From the NCBI GenBank assembly GCA_016715765.1, contig JADJZJ010000011.1:1-64000 (forward strand): DNA of 64,000 nucleotides, given 5' to 3'. A program made the translations under genes and the position numbers. The DNA is from Opitutaceae bacterium (GTDB lineage: Bacteria; Verrucomicrobiota; Verrucomicrobiia; Opitutales; Opitutaceae). Below are positions 11,987-20,773 of the stretch, in pieces. Numbering within the stretch: position 1 is the stretch's first letter; each line of letters opens with the position of its first letter. The notes below the pieces were generated by a model. That model did not search any database, had not been told where the DNA came from, and worked only from the letters and a program-made list of their open reading frames with translations.

Positions 11987-12096
11987 TTAACCACAAAGAA
12001 CACAAAGGTCCTAACGCGTATGCTGCGTCCGAGGCGCCTATAGGCGCGCGGGCAAGCACACCTACCGGACCAGCCCTATGTGTTCTTTGTGGTTAA
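11987..12096. repeat. TTAACCACAAAG element, copy 1, with central GCGCCTATAGGCGC palindrome
   Basis: A 110-base unit bounded by TTAACCACAAAGAACACAAA and its inverse ending in TTTGTGGTTAA, with a perfect 14-base palindrome GCGCCTATAGGCGC at 12034-12047 in the middle. Three more copies of the same size and plan are at 34339-34447, 44643-44745 and 46102-46210. It lies in the divergent space between the dehydratase and URO-D-like genes. Confidence 0.85.
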
Positions 12097-12182
12097 TAAA
12101 TTCCGGAAAAAGCAGCGCATAAATTGTCGCAGCCTCGACATGGTTGCGACGCGGCGTGATTTTCCGCAGCAGCCGCCGTCCC

Positions 12183-13268
12183 ATGAAAACGTCCCTTACG
12201 CCCAAGGATCGGGTCCGCATGGCGCTCGCGCATGAGCAGCCCGACCGGTGTCCGATGCAGATCAGTTTCACCCCGGAGTTTGCGCGGCGCCTGCGCGCCG
12301 AGCTGAAGCTCGACGACGCCCACGCCCACAATCCGCACGGCGGGGGCAACACGTACCAGCTCGAGCGCGCGCTCGGCGAGGACATGCTGCTCACCAGCGT
12401 CGGCTGGGCCAACTCCTACTACCAGTCGGACCAGGACTACACCGACGAATGGGGCGTGGGCTGGAAGATCTGCCCGTACGAGACACCCTTCGGCCGCGGA
12501 CACTACACCGAGCCGCGCATCCATCCGCTGGCGGACGATGATGCGATCACCCGCTACCGCGCGCCGGACCCGCACCGGCCCGAGCTTTACCACGCGGCCG
12601 AACAATTGATGCGCGACCACGGGCGCGATTACTTCATCGCCGGCGCCACGGTGACGACCGTGTTCGAAACCGCCTGGGCGCTGCGCGGACTCGAACAGTT
12701 GATGACGGATCTCGTCGAGAACCCGGAACTGGCGGAGGCGATCCTCGACATTCCGTTCAACTATCATCTCACCGCGGCCAAGAAGCTTGTCGGCCTCGGC
12801 GTGGACATGATCTGGACCGGCGACGATATCGGCGGGCAGACCGCGATGATCATGTCGCCGGCGATGTGGCGCCGCATCCTCAAACCGCGGATGGCGCGGT
12901 ATTTTGCCGAGCTCAAGGCCATCAATCCCCGGCTCAAGATCGCGTATCATTCCGACGGCGTGATCCAGCCCGTCATTCCGGATCTGATCGAGATCGGGGT
13001 GGACGTGCTGAATCCGATCCAGCCGGCCTGCATCGATCCCGCCTGGCTCAAGCGCACGTATGGGGACCGGCTCTGCTTCTGGGGTTCGATCGACGAGCAG
13101 CACACGCTCCCGTTCGGTTCGCCCGCTGACATGCGCGCGGAGGTGCGCACGCGTCTGGATACGCTGGGCAAGGGCGGCGGACTGATCATTGGGCCGACGC
13201 ATCATGTGCAGCTCGACACCCCGATGGAGAATTTTCACGCGATGGTGGAGACGATCAAGGGGATGTAG
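12183..13268 (+). CDS. Uroporphyrinogen decarboxylase-like protein (URO-D superfamily)
   Basis: Intact 361-residue member of the URO-D superfamily, of the kind found in Verrucomicrobia and Planctomycetes sugar-catabolic clusters. It starts MKTSLTPKDRVRMALAHEQ, has GVDMIWTGDDIGGQTAMIMS mid-protein and YHSDGVIQPVIPDLIEIGVD near residue 260, and ends with the GGGLIIGPTHHVQLDTP loop. The true HemE N-terminal arginine-rich active site is not evident, so haem synthesis is unlikely; cobamide- or zinc-linked methyl or carboxyl chemistry is possible but unproven. Start 12183 matches relatives; upstream in-frame codons lie in repeat-rich DNA. Its stop TAG (13266-13268) is formed by the first bases of the hairpin that follows. 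Confidence 0.8.
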   Translation: MKTSLTPKDRVRMALAHEQPDRCPMQISFTPEFARRLRAELKLDDAHAHNPHGGGNTYQLERALGEDMLLTSVGWANSYYQSDQDYTDEWGVGWKICPYETPFGRGHYTEPRIHPLADDDAITRYRAPDPHRPELYHAAEQLMRDHGRDYFIAGATVTTVFETAWALRGLEQLMTDLVENPELAEAILDIPFNYHLTAAKKLVGLGVDMIWTGDDIGGQTAMIMSPAMWRRILKPRMARYFAELKAINPRLKIAYHSDGVIQPVIPDLIEIGVDVLNPIQPACIDPAWLKRTYGDRLCFWGSIDEQHTLPFGSPADMRAEVRTRLDTLGKGGGLIIGPTHHVQLDTPMENFHAMVETIKGM

Positions 13269-13340
13269 GGCGGGGTCTCCGAACCCCGCCTCGAGTACGT
13301 TTCCGCTGACGAAGGCGGGGTTCGGAGACCCCGCCCTACA
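13265..13340. terminator. TGTAGGG...CCCTACA double hairpin
   Basis: TGTAGGGCGGGGTCTCCGAA..CCCCGCC is followed after about 24 bases by its inverse ending GACCCCGCCCTACA. Each arm is itself a hairpin (GGCGGGGT/ACCCCGCC), and the two arms can also pair with each other. It begins at the stop codon of the URO-D-like gene. There is no U-run, so terminator action is inferred from position and stem strength. Confidence 0.65.
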
Positions 13341-13389
13341 TCGCGATCAAGAACCACGAAAGCGGCTTGGTCCGGCGCGTAATTCATCC

Positions 13390-13701
13390 GTGCAACTTTC
13401 AGAATTTCTGCGAGTCTCTACCGATGTGAAAATACTGCGTATTCTGGTGGCCGGGCTGATTGGGATCGCCGCGATGCTGGCGACCCTGTTTGCCGCCGTG
13501 ATTGTCGTTTTCACCGGACTGTGCGCGTACCTCGTCCATTTCTTTCGCCGGCAGGGCGCGCCGGCACCGGGACCGGCTCCATCCCGCTCGCGGAACATGA
13601 ACCGGGACGGGGCGATCGATGTGGTCGCGACGAATGTGCCGGACGGCGCGGCGGGGGCCGCGCCGAACGCTGAACGTCGAACGCTGAACGTCGAACGCTG
13701 A
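13390..13701 (+). CDS. Small membrane protein, function unknown
   Basis: About 103 residues from a GTG at 13390; a later GTG at 13422 is also possible. One strong hydrophobic segment (ILVAGLIGIAAMLATLFAAV..GLCAYLVHFF, roughly residues 18-45) is followed by a charged, proline-rich tail. The last dozen residues (ERRTLNVER) are encoded by a tandem seven-base repeat (GAACGCT/GAACGTC, 13665-13703), so the natural C-terminus may have been altered by that repeat. No family recognised; weak confidence that it is expressed. Confidence 0.45.
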   Translation: MQLSEFLRVSTDVKILRILVAGLIGIAAMLATLFAAVIVVFTGLCAYLVHFFRRQGAPAPGPAPSRSRNMNRDGAIDVVATNVPDGAAGAAPNAERRTLNVER

Positions 13702-13703
13702 AG
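13665..13703. repeat. Single arm of heptamer repeat (GAACGCT GAACGTC)
   Basis: Five seven-base words alternate GAACGCT and GAACGTC and run through the end of the small membrane-protein gene and its stop. This is the same word family that forms the inverted arms at 14.6, 16.7, 18.5, 19.8, 20.8 and 22.1 kb, but no inverse partner is seen here. Confidence 0.7.
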
Positions 13704-13883
13704 TTCAACCGGGTCCTGGGAGCGCGACCGCCCTCGGTCGCAATGGAACGCAAGCCGGAGATACCTAGCCCGCCAGCACGCAGCGTCTGCAGTGTTTCAA
13801 ATCCGGGAATCCGTCCCCGCCATGGGGACGGGACCCGCTCGGTCCACTCATGACATTGCGATGGAAAATATCTCGCGACCGGC

Positions 13884-14039
13884 TCAGCGCCTGGTGCGGA
13901 AACCGCCGAAGAGATAAACGACCAGGCAGATCAAAAGGATCAGCCCGAGTCCGCCGCCACCGTAGGCGGGACCGCCGATGTAAAAACCGCCGCCGCCGAA
14001 CAAAAGGATGAGGATTACGATAAGCAGCAGGGGATTCAT
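13884..14039 (-). CDS. DUF3309-like small hydrophobic protein
   Basis: A 51-residue glycine/leucine-rich peptide (MNPLLLIVILILLFGGGGF...) with a second hydrophobic stretch LGLILLICLVVYLFGGF and a basic end RTRR. Size and glycine-hinged double-hydrophobic layout match the DUF3309 family of small inner-membrane proteins of unknown role. It stands alone between two convergent/divergent small genes; no operon partner. Confidence 0.65.
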   Translation of the reverse strand: MNPLLLIVILILLFGGGGFYIGGPAYGGGGLGLILLICLVVYLFGGFRTRR

Positions 14040-14223
14040 GGCCGCAGGATAGCAGCCCGGAGGCACGGCCCCAATGGGGCGTTCACCCCCTTTGCCCGCG
14101 GCGTCGCGCGTGCCGGCTTCAGGAAAAAAATGACCGCAGGCTTATCCGGGCGGGGCCGGAACCGTGGGGCGTACCTTGGGTCGGTGCACAGACGAGCATC
14201 ACCGTAAACACCGCCACCTTCCC

Positions 14224-14568
14224 ATGAAAAATAACACCCAAGTCTTGAATCCCAATCCGCCATCGCACGAAGCCGTGTCCCATCACGCCAGGGAGATCTG
14301 GCTCACGCGCGGATGTCCCGAAGGTCGTGACGAGGAAATCTGGTTCGAGGCCGAACTGCAGCTGGCCGAGGCGTCCCCGGCGAAAGCGTTGCCGGCGGAC
14401 TTGAATCTCCCCGGCAGCGGCAATACCCAGGAAAGCGTGGTCGCGGCGAAGGCCGTCCAACAGAAACACGAGGCCCGCGCGCCCCATATGCCGGCGGTGC
14501 ACAATGCCCCCAGGGCCAAGATCGCCGCCACGGGCAAGCCGCTGTGGTCGAAGCCGCACTCGGCGTGA
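14224..14568 (+). CDS. DUF2934-containing protein
   Basis: 114 residues. The first half carries the DUF2934 motif: SHEAVSHHAREIW, then GCPEGRDEEIWFEAELQL at about residues 31-48. The second half is low-complexity and basic, ending AATGKPLWSKPHSA. DUF2934 proteins are short, mostly of unknown function, and often lie near stress genes. Start at 14224 directly follows a purine-poor stretch; no clear Shine-Dalgarno. A composite repeat begins 20 bases after its stop. Confidence 0.7.
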   Translation: MKNNTQVLNPNPPSHEAVSHHAREIWLTRGCPEGRDEEIWFEAELQLAEASPAKALPADLNLPGSGNTQESVVAAKAVQQKHEARAPHMPAVHNAPRAKIAATGKPLWSKPHSA

Positions 14569-14588
14569 TGGGCGGCTCGCGGGGCGGA

Positions 14589-14787
14589 AACGCTCAACTC
14601 TTAACGTTTAACTTTTAACGCTTAAGTGCAGGCAGGTTTCGAGAAGTAGCTACGAGCGTGAGCGAGTGGCGGACCGCCCTTCGCAGCATGTTATCCACTC
14701 GCTCACGCTCGTAGCTACCTGTCAGTGGACCTGCTTCGACGTTCAGCGTTAAAAGTTCAGCGTTAAGCGTTCCGGCGCTGCAGGCGC
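14589..14787. repeat. Composite repeat: heptamer arms around a GTAGCTACGAGCG inverted pair
   Basis: Outer arms are tandem seven-base words: AACGCTC AACTCTT and three more words to AAG (14589-14626), answered by GACGTTC AGCGTTA... (14738-14772). Inside is a 24-base inverted pair beginning GTAGCTACGAGCGTGAGCGA (14646-14669 and 14695-14718). The right edge ends in a GC palindrome CCGGCGC-TGCAG-GCGCCGG (14773-14790) three bases from the stop of the next, convergent gene. Confidence 0.8.
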
Positions 14788-14792
14788 CGGCG

Positions 14793-16673
14793 TTACCACG
14801 CCGTGAACTGGCGGTCGGCCACGAAGCGCGGGGCTTTTTTCATGGGTGCCTGGGCTGTGCGCAGCGCCTCGCGGCCGCGATAAATGGGGAAATCGTTCGC
14901 CTTGGCGGCCGGACCGCCGCGGAGCGAGACGAGCGTGCTGCCGCGGAAGACGCAGTCGTAGGTCTCCTCGATGGGCGTGCCCTTGTTGATCACGTAAGTG
15001 GCGGTGGACTCGCCGACGGGGAAGGTAACCGTGAGCTTATCGCCTGGGACCAGGTCGCGCACCGTCAGGTAGCGGCCGAGACGCTCGGCGGAACGGACGG
15101 CGCCGTTCACTTGCACGCTCACAGTTTCGATCCTGACCCAGTGCGGGATGCGAACTGATACGCGACAGGGCGATTTCACGGCTATCACGACGCGGCCCTC
15201 GTGCGGCAGGTGGCTGTGGACATCCACGGAGCGCCCGGCGCGGTTGAACAGCAGGTTGACGATGGCGGCGCCGTCGCTTTCGCGGAGGGCTGCTTCCCAG
15301 GCGTAGTAAAGTCCCTGCGAGGCGTTGCCGGTGCAGCAGTGCATCACCCAGGGATCCGTGACAAAGCCGGGTCGGGTGATGCCGAAGAACACCCCGACGC
15401 TGCGCGCGACGGCATCCTGCGTGCTGACATAGCTGGGGGGTTGGTCGGCGGGCGGAGGGATTTCCGGCTGCGCCGCGCAGAACGCCGCGAGCGCCGGGGC
15501 GTCGGTGATCTGCTGTTCGGCGAGCTGGTTGCGCACCACGGCATCGGCATCGTCCCAGTAATCGCCCGCGCCGGCGTCGGTCAGGCGGATCGCCAGCCCG
15601 ATCAGGTCGCCCAAAGCGCAGCCCTCGCAGCCGATCGCGGGCGGATGGGTGTTGATCCAGCCCATGCGCGCAATGCCCTGGGTCAGCGTGAATTCATAAC
15701 CCCGACGCACAAACTCGAGGGCGCGCTCATCGCCGCAGGTCGTGGCGTAGTAGAGCAGGCCGCGCAGCACGATGGCGCGCGTGGAAGTGCAGGGGCCAGT
15801 GGCCGTGCTCGAGCCGTCGCGAAACGGGGCGTCGGTGGTGAGGGCGAGGTTGAAGGCGGCGGTTTTGGCCGGATCGAGGACGACGGTCCCGCCCCAGAAC
15901 TTCGCCTTCATCACATAGCGGGACAGGCGTGTGGCGAGTTCCTTGGCCACCGGGTCGCCGGTCAGGGCGTAGAGCTGGGCCGCGGCATAAATCTGGTGAC
16001 CCTGGGCGCAGGTGACCGATCCCTTCGGTCCTTCGCGGTCGCGCGGGGCTTCGGACGTATCGATCCAGCCCGAGCGCGGGTAGACGAAGCCGTCCATCCA
16101 CCCGCCCTTGTGCGGATAGTAGGAGTAGTCGTCCACGTCCACGGCGATGCGGCGCAGGCCGCGGACGAGTACCGCGCGCAGGGCGGCGGTGTCGGCGCCG
16201 GTTGCGCCGGTCCACGCGGTGAGCGCCCGGATCATCCGCGCGACGCCCCACACGCTGGCGAAGTCCTCGTTGCGCCCGCGGCCGTAGAGTTCCTCGCTGT
16301 TGTTGTAGATGTTGCGCCACGGGCGCAGCGGCGTGTAGCGATCCCAGTAGAGTCCGTCGTCGATGCGGGAGACGAGCTCGGCGCGGTAGTCCTGCTCCAG
16401 CTTGGCGGCGTAATCGCTCCCGCACATGAGGCGCATCAGCGGCAGCGACTCGGCGAGCTTGGGATCGAGCGGGATGTCGGCCGACCAATGCCGGAGGAAA
16501 GGTGTGCGCGTGTTGAACTGCGCCAGCCCGTACATCGTCATCAACGACGGATCGAGCGTGTTGAGCATCCCGCGAATCGCGAGCGCGGCGCGATCGGCCA
16601 GGTCGAGCGTGTCGGGAATTTCCACCTCGCAGGACTGGCCGGAAGGGAGGACGGAAAGGACGGGGGAGGTCAC
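14793..16673 (-). CDS. GH127-like (DUF1680-type) glycoside hydrolase
   Basis: About 626 residues if started at the GTG at 16673; a TTG at 16700 also opens this frame but lies within a repeat. Central (alpha/alpha)6-type region with RNIYNNSEELYGRGRNED, HKGGWMDGFVYPRSGWID and CAQGHQIYAAAQLYALTGD, a cysteine-containing HCCTGNASQGLYYAWEAAL segment resembling the GH127 CCPPN region, and a C-terminal beta domain ending GTPIEETYDCVFRGSTLVS. This plan fits beta-L-arabinofuranosidase relatives, but similarity is distant and substrate is open. No signal peptide is obvious. First of several hydrolase and oxidoreductase genes on this strand, each bounded by composite repeats. Confidence 0.6.
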   Translation of the reverse strand: MTSPVLSVLPSGQSCEVEIPDTLDLADRAALAIRGMLNTLDPSLMTMYGLAQFNTRTPFLRHWSADIPLDPKLAESLPLMRLMCGSDYAAKLEQDYRAELVSRIDDGLYWDRYTPLRPWRNIYNNSEELYGRGRNEDFASVWGVARMIRALTAWTGATGADTAALRAVLVRGLRRIAVDVDDYSYYPHKGGWMDGFVYPRSGWIDTSEAPRDREGPKGSVTCAQGHQIYAAAQLYALTGDPVAKELATRLSRYVMKAKFWGGTVVLDPAKTAAFNLALTTDAPFRDGSSTATGPCTSTRAIVLRGLLYYATTCGDERALEFVRRGYEFTLTQGIARMGWINTHPPAIGCEGCALGDLIGLAIRLTDAGAGDYWDDADAVVRNQLAEQQITDAPALAAFCAAQPEIPPPADQPPSYVSTQDAVARSVGVFFGITRPGFVTDPWVMHCCTGNASQGLYYAWEAALRESDGAAIVNLLFNRAGRSVDVHSHLPHEGRVVIAVKSPCRVSVRIPHWVRIETVSVQVNGAVRSAERLGRYLTVRDLVPGDKLTVTFPVGESTATYVINKGTPIEETYDCVFRGSTLVSLRGGPAAKANDFPIYRGREALRTAQAPMKKAPRFVADRQFTAW

Positions 16674-16691
16674 AGAGGAAGGAGGGAGGGG

Positions 16692-16968
16692 AACGCTCAA
16701 CGCTTAACGTTTAACGCTCAACGCTTAAGTGCCGGAGGTCAGGAAAACGCCGAACGTCGAACGCCGAACTTTGAACGCCGAAGTGGGTTGGCCGAGGTCT
16801 GCCAGAATGTAGGGCGGGGTCTCCGAACCCCGCCTTCGTCAGCCTGGTGACATTCGAGGCGGGGTTCGGAGACCCCGCCCTACAATTATCCGATGATCCG
16901 ATGCCGAAACTTCGGCGTTCAGCGTTGAGCGTTAAACGTTCAGCGTTCCGGCGCCATCAAGGCGCCGG
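16692..16968. repeat. Composite repeat: heptamer arms around a TGTAGGG double hairpin
   Basis: Left heptamer arm AACGCTCAACGCTTAACGTT.. (16692-16729) and a second heptamer stretch GAACGTCGAACGCCGAAC.. (16751-16783) are followed by the TGTAGGGCGGGGTCTCCGAA pair (16808-16835, inverse 16857-16884). The right heptamer arm is GGCGTTCAGCGTTGAGCGTT.. (16914-16947). It ends in palindrome CCGGCGCC-ATCAA-GGCGCCGG (16948-16968), whose loop holds the stop codon of the GH20 gene. Shell-within-shell structure; no other gene. Confidence 0.8.
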
Positions 16969-18528
16969 CAGATATTCCAGCGGTGCGCGGTAGCGGATGT
17001 CCTGCGCGTCAAGGCGGCGGAGGTGGGTGCGGAGGCGGTTGAGGAAATCAGGGAAGGCGGGGCGCTCCTTGGGACTCCAGGCAATCTCGGCAAGGGCGCA
17101 GGTGCGCGGGAAGGCCATGTAATCCATCCGGCTGGGGGTGGGAATGTACTCGGTCCACAGCTGGCCCTGCACGCCGATGATGCTCTTCGCCTGCTCCGCG
17201 GTGAGCTCGGCGGGGATGGGCTCGTAGGCATGGACCTTGGCGAGAGGGAGGGGCAGCGGGTAGGTGATGGGTTCGGTCTCCGGTGTCTCGGTTTCGTGGA
17301 AGTTGAAATAGAGCGTCTGGTTCGCGCACATGACGGCGTCGTTGCCGAGCCGGGCGGCGGCGATGGCGCCCTCGATGCCGCGCCACGACATGACGGTGGC
17401 GCTCCTGGCCAGGCCGCCCTCGAGGATTTCATCCCAGCCGACGAGCCGGCGGCCGTGCTTTTGCAGGAATGCCTCGATCTGGCGGATGAACCAGCTTTGC
17501 AGGTGCTCCTCGTCGGGCAGGCCGAGCTGCTTCATGTGGGCCTGCGTGGCGGGATCCTCCTGCCACTGCTTCTTCACGGCCTCGTCGCCGCCGATGTGGA
17601 GGTACTCGAAGGGAAACAGGGCCATCACCTCGGTCAGCACATCCTGCAGGAACGCAAAGGTGGACGGCTTGGTGTTGAACAGTGTCTCGTGGATGCCCCA
17701 CACGCAGCTCACCTCGCGGGCCTGCGGAAGCAGGCCCAGCTCCGGATAGGCGGCCACTGCGGCCTGCGCGTGGCCGGGCAATTCGATCTCGGGCAGAATC
17801 CGGACATTTCGCGCGGCGGCGTAGGCCACGAGGTCACGGATCTCGTCCTGCGTATAGTAGCCCTCGACCGGGACGCCATCGCCGCCGAGTTGCCTGACGC
17901 TGTGGCCGCGGTTGGTTTCACGGCGCTTGCTGCCGATGGCGGTGAGCCTGGGATACTTTTTGATCTCGATGCGCCAGCCCTGGTCGTCGACGAGGTGCCA
18001 GTGGAAGACGTTGAGCTTATGCTGCGCCATCACGTCGATGAACTGCTTGAGGTAACCGACCGGTTGGAAGTACCGGGCGCTGTCGATCATCATGCCGCGC
18101 CAGCGGAAACGCGGGGCGTCCTCGATCTCGACCGCGGGGGCGGTCCAGGGCAATTCGGGCCGCGGGTCCGCCCCGAAGACGGCGGGTGGGAGGAGCTGGA
18201 GCAGGGTCTGCGCGGCGTAGAACGCTCCGGCGGGGGCGGAGGCGGTGAGGGTGACGCGATCGGCGCCGACCCGCAGGGCATAAGCCTCGGGATTCACGAG
18301 CGCGGGATCCGCGGGACGGAATTCGATGATGGATTTCGCCGAATCCGGCCTGGCGGCCACCACGGGCAGCGCCCAGCCGGTGGCCGTGCGCAGCCGCGCC
18401 GCGAGCAATTGCGCGGAGGGGGCCAGCGTGGCGGGGGCGACGAGGACGGTGTCCGCGGTCAGGGTGAAGGCCGCCGCGTCCATAGGGGTGCAGCGTTGCG
18501 GTTGGGGGATCAGGGCGGGGAGGGGCAT
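16957..18528 (-). CDS. Beta-N-acetylhexosaminidase (GH20)
   Basis: 523 residues with no clear signal peptide. A GH20b-like N-terminal domain (residues 1-130) is followed by the TIM barrel starting FRWRGMMIDSARYFQPVGYL. Landmarks: KLNVFHWHLVDDQGWRIEIK, PEIELPGHAQAAVAAYPEL and the catalytic Asp-Glu pair in HIGGDEAVKKQW (about residues 308-319). It would remove terminal GlcNAc or GalNAc by substrate-assisted catalysis. The C-terminus LPAP and stop run into a CCGGCGCC/GGCGCCGG palindrome. Its neighbours are the GH127-like enzyme and Gfo/Idh/MocA oxidoreductase, suggesting glycan breakdown; each is separated by repeat-filled gaps, so co-transcription is uncertain. Confidence 0.92.
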   Translation of the reverse strand: MPLPALIPQPQRCTPMDAAAFTLTADTVLVAPATLAPSAQLLAARLRTATGWALPVVAARPDSAKSIIEFRPADPALVNPEAYALRVGADRVTLTASAPAGAFYAAQTLLQLLPPAVFGADPRPELPWTAPAVEIEDAPRFRWRGMMIDSARYFQPVGYLKQFIDVMAQHKLNVFHWHLVDDQGWRIEIKKYPRLTAIGSKRRETNRGHSVRQLGGDGVPVEGYYTQDEIRDLVAYAAARNVRILPEIELPGHAQAAVAAYPELGLLPQAREVSCVWGIHETLFNTKPSTFAFLQDVLTEVMALFPFEYLHIGGDEAVKKQWQEDPATQAHMKQLGLPDEEHLQSWFIRQIEAFLQKHGRRLVGWDEILEGGLARSATVMSWRGIEGAIAAARLGNDAVMCANQTLYFNFHETETPETEPITYPLPLPLAKVHAYEPIPAELTAEQAKSIIGVQGQLWTEYIPTPSRMDYMAFPRTCALAEIAWSPKERPAFPDFLNRLRTHLRRLDAQDIRYRAPLEYLPAP

Positions 18529-18545
18529 GAAGAATGAGGGAGAAG

Positions 18546-18737
18546 AACGCTCAACGCTTAACGTTTAACTTTTAACGCTTAAGTACGGACTGGTGATGGT
18601 TGTAGCTACGAGCGTGAGCGAGTGGAAGGATTCGCAGATTGCAGATGGGAGATCGAACACACCCCACTCGCTCACGCTCGTAGCTACCGGCCTGATCCGT
18701 TGAGCGTTAAGCGTTAAAAGTTAAACGTTGAGCGTTC
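18546..18737. repeat. Composite repeat: heptamer arms around GTAGCTACGAGCG pair
   Basis: Left arm AACGCTCAACGCTTAACGTT.. (18546-18583), right arm TTGAGCGTTAAGCGTTAAAA.. (18700-18737), inner pair starting GTAGCTACGAGCGTGAGCGA (18602-18625) with inverse at 18664-18687. The plan is the same as at 14589-14787, although the 38-base centre differs. The right arm reaches into the stop codon of the next gene (18736-18738). Confidence 0.8.
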
Positions 18738-19737
18738 ATTTGATGTTTATCCGCCGCCCGCTGCTTAGCGACTCAAACACCGCCAGGTTGAACCGCACGG
18801 CCTGGATGCCTTCGGCGAGCGAGGCGACGCCGTTGGGCTTGCCTTCGCATTGGTCGAGGAAGGCGTTGGCCTGGGCGATGAAGGGGCCGTCGCGCTCGGC
18901 GGGGGGAAGGGTTTCCCAGGTCCAGTCCGCGTCGCCGCGGACGAGGCGGCCCCAGCGCTGGCGGTGGTATTCGACGATCACGCTGCCGCGCTCGGCGTTG
19001 AACTGGAGCGTGGTCTCGTTGGGGGCCTGGAACTGGTTGAGGGACCAAGAGAGGATGGCGCCGTCGCGGCTGCGGCCGGCGACGACGACGGTGTCCTCGA
19101 CCTCCACCCCGGCGAGGTGCTGGTGGCCGGCCTCGCAGCTGAGCGTGGCGGTCGGGCCGACGAACCATTCCATGAGATTCGCGAGGTGCGTGAGCGCATC
19201 CTGGATGGCGCCGCCGCCCTGGGCGCGGTCGCGGTAGTAGATCTCGCGGTAGGCGGGACGGAAGAAGGGAAAGTCCTGGCCCGACACGATGCTGGCGTGC
19301 AGCACGCGACCGAGCGCGCCCGTCTGCAGGAACGCCCGCGCCGCGGCGACTTCGGAGCGAAAATGATGTACGTAGGCGATGCCGGCCGCGCGTCCGCTGG
19401 CCTGGTGCGCGGCAGTGAGCGCGTCCATGCCGTCAAGGCTGAGGGCCAGCGGCTTCTCGATCAGGCAGTGCCGGCCGGAACGGAGAATCTCCGTGGCGAT
19501 GGCGACATGGCTGGGCGCGGGGGTCGCGACGACGGCGGCGTAGAGGTCCGGCGAGGCGAGGGCGGCGCGCCAGTCGGCGGTCGTGGGCACTTGGTAACGC
19601 TCCGCCATCGCGGCGAGGATGGCCGGGCGGTTGTCGCAGGCGATGGCGCGGCAGCGGCCGGTGGCGAGGAAAGTGCGCAGGTGGCGTTCACCGATGCTGC
19701 CGCAGCCGATGATCAAGACGGTAGGTAGTGAGGACAT
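18736..19737 (-). CDS. Gfo/Idh/MocA-family oxidoreductase
   Basis: 333 residues. The N-terminal Rossmann domain has LIIGCGSIGERHLRTF (residues 7-22) and the family signature IEKPLAL near residue 95. The C-terminal domain shows GGGAIQDALTHLANLMEWFVG, the usual DxxxHxxxL site. These NAD(P)-dependent enzymes oxidise or reduce sugars, inositols or sugar acids; the substrate cannot be told. The start MSSLPTVLIIG at 19737 is the first ATG before the Rossmann strand. Its stop TGA overlaps the edge of the downstream heptamer repeat. Confidence 0.88.
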   Translation of the reverse strand: MSSLPTVLIIGCGSIGERHLRTFLATGRCRAIACDNRPAILAAMAERYQVPTTADWRAALASPDLYAAVVATPAPSHVAIATEILRSGRHCLIEKPLALSLDGMDALTAAHQASGRAAGIAYVHHFRSEVAAARAFLQTGALGRVLHASIVSGQDFPFFRPAYREIYYRDRAQGGGAIQDALTHLANLMEWFVGPTATLSCEAGHQHLAGVEVEDTVVVAGRSRDGAILSWSLNQFQAPNETTLQFNAERGSVIVEYHRQRWGRLVRGDADWTWETLPPAERDGPFIAQANAFLDQCEGKPNGVASLAEGIQAVRFNLAVFESLSSGRRINIK

Positions 19738-19764
19738 GGGGAAAGTAGCGGGGAGTAGGGGAGT

Positions 19765-19964
19765 AACGCTCAACGTTTAGCTTTTAACGTTTAACGCTCA
19801 AGTTGGGTGGTGACTGAAGTGGATTGTGCAGGGCCGGACCTTGGTCCGTGCCTCAAGGACATCGATCGCTGCGCAGCACCAACAGGCGCGGACCAAGGTC
19901 CGGCCCTACATGTCAGTGCTTCATTCATTGAGCGTTAAATGTTAAAAGTTAAACGTTGAGCGTT
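19765..19964. repeat. Composite repeat: heptamer arms around GGCCGGACCTTGGTCC pair
   Basis: Heptamer arms AACGCTCAACGTTTAGCTTT.. (19765-19802) and ATTGAGCGTTAAATGTTAAA.. (19926-19964) enclose AGGGCCGGACCTTGGTCCG (19830-19848) and its inverse CGGACCAAGGTCCGGCCCTA (19889-19908). The inner part belongs to the TGTAGGG/CCCTACA family but with a different stem word. Confidence 0.8.
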
Positions 19965-19973
19965 TGGATCGCA

Positions 19974-20759
19974 TCAGGTGGCCGTCCATCCGCCATCCAC
20001 GACCAGGCTGTGGCCGGTGACGTAGGCGGCGCTGTCGGAGAGGAGGAAAACCACGGGGCCGACGATCTCGGTGTTGCGGCCGATGCGCTGGAGCGCGGTT
20101 TTCCTGGCGAGTTCGCCGATGAAGTCCGGATGCGACTGCTGGACGGCCGGATTGGGGAAGGGGCCGGGCGTGACGCAGTTGAAACGCAGGCCGGCCGGAC
20201 CGTAATGCACGGCCAGGTAGCGGGCGAGTTGCAGCAACGCGGCCTTGCTCGCCCCGTAGTCGATCGGATTCGGCAGCAGCGGGGCGGGATAGATCCGCGG
20301 ATCGGGCGCGACCAGGCCGTACATGCTGGCGAAGAGGACGATGCTGCCGGTGCCGCGGACCTTCATCTTTTCCGCGAGGGCGCGGCAGAGGACGAAGGTC
20401 GGGGTCAGGGCTTGGTCGAAGGTCTTCTGGAAATCGGCGACCGGCAGGGTTTCGAGGCGGTGACCGCTGGAGGAGGCATAGGCGAGATGGACGAGTCCGT
20501 CGGGCAGGCCGTGGGTGGCGACAGCGGCGTCAACCGCGGCGGGCAAAGTGGCGGGGTCATTGACATCGAGCGACACGGGTACGGTGCGGGCGAGCGCGTG
20601 CTCGCGCACGAGCGCCTCGGCGCGGCCGGGCAGGTCGAAGCAGACAACCTTGGCGCATTGGGCGTCGAGTTCGCGCGTGAGGACCGAGCCGAGGTGTCCG
20701 GCACCGCCGGTGATCCAGATGTGTTTGCCGTGGAGGGTGAGGCTGGGAGAGGGGGGCAT
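19974..20759 (-). CDS. Short-chain dehydrogenase/reductase (SDR)
   Basis: 261 residues, classical SDR layout: cofactor motif TGGAGHLG near residue 17, catalytic tyrosine/lysine in YGASKAALLQLARYLAVHYG, and the C-terminal GHSLVVDGGW. NAD(P)-dependent oxidation of a hydroxyl, probably in the same sugar pathway as the neighbouring Gfo/Idh/MocA and URO-D-like genes. The start at 20759 follows a weak purine run. Other SDRs in the window (22256-23044, 26038-26787) are clearly distinct, so this is not a recent duplication. Confidence 0.88.
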   Translation of the reverse strand: MPPSPSLTLHGKHIWITGGAGHLGSVLTRELDAQCAKVVCFDLPGRAEALVREHALARTVPVSLDVNDPATLPAAVDAAVATHGLPDGLVHLAYASSSGHRLETLPVADFQKTFDQALTPTFVLCRALAEKMKVRGTGSIVLFASMYGLVAPDPRIYPAPLLPNPIDYGASKAALLQLARYLAVHYGPAGLRFNCVTPGPFPNPAVQQSHPDFIGELARKTALQRIGRNTEIVGPVVFLLSDSAAYVTGHSLVVDGGWTAT

Positions 20760-20773
20760 GGGGAGAGGAGGAG

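Noticed and set aside
12183..13268. HemE (haem biosynthesis) assignment
   Set aside because: URO-D fold is clear, but HemE active-site arginine region is not evident and the neighbours are sugar-catabolic.
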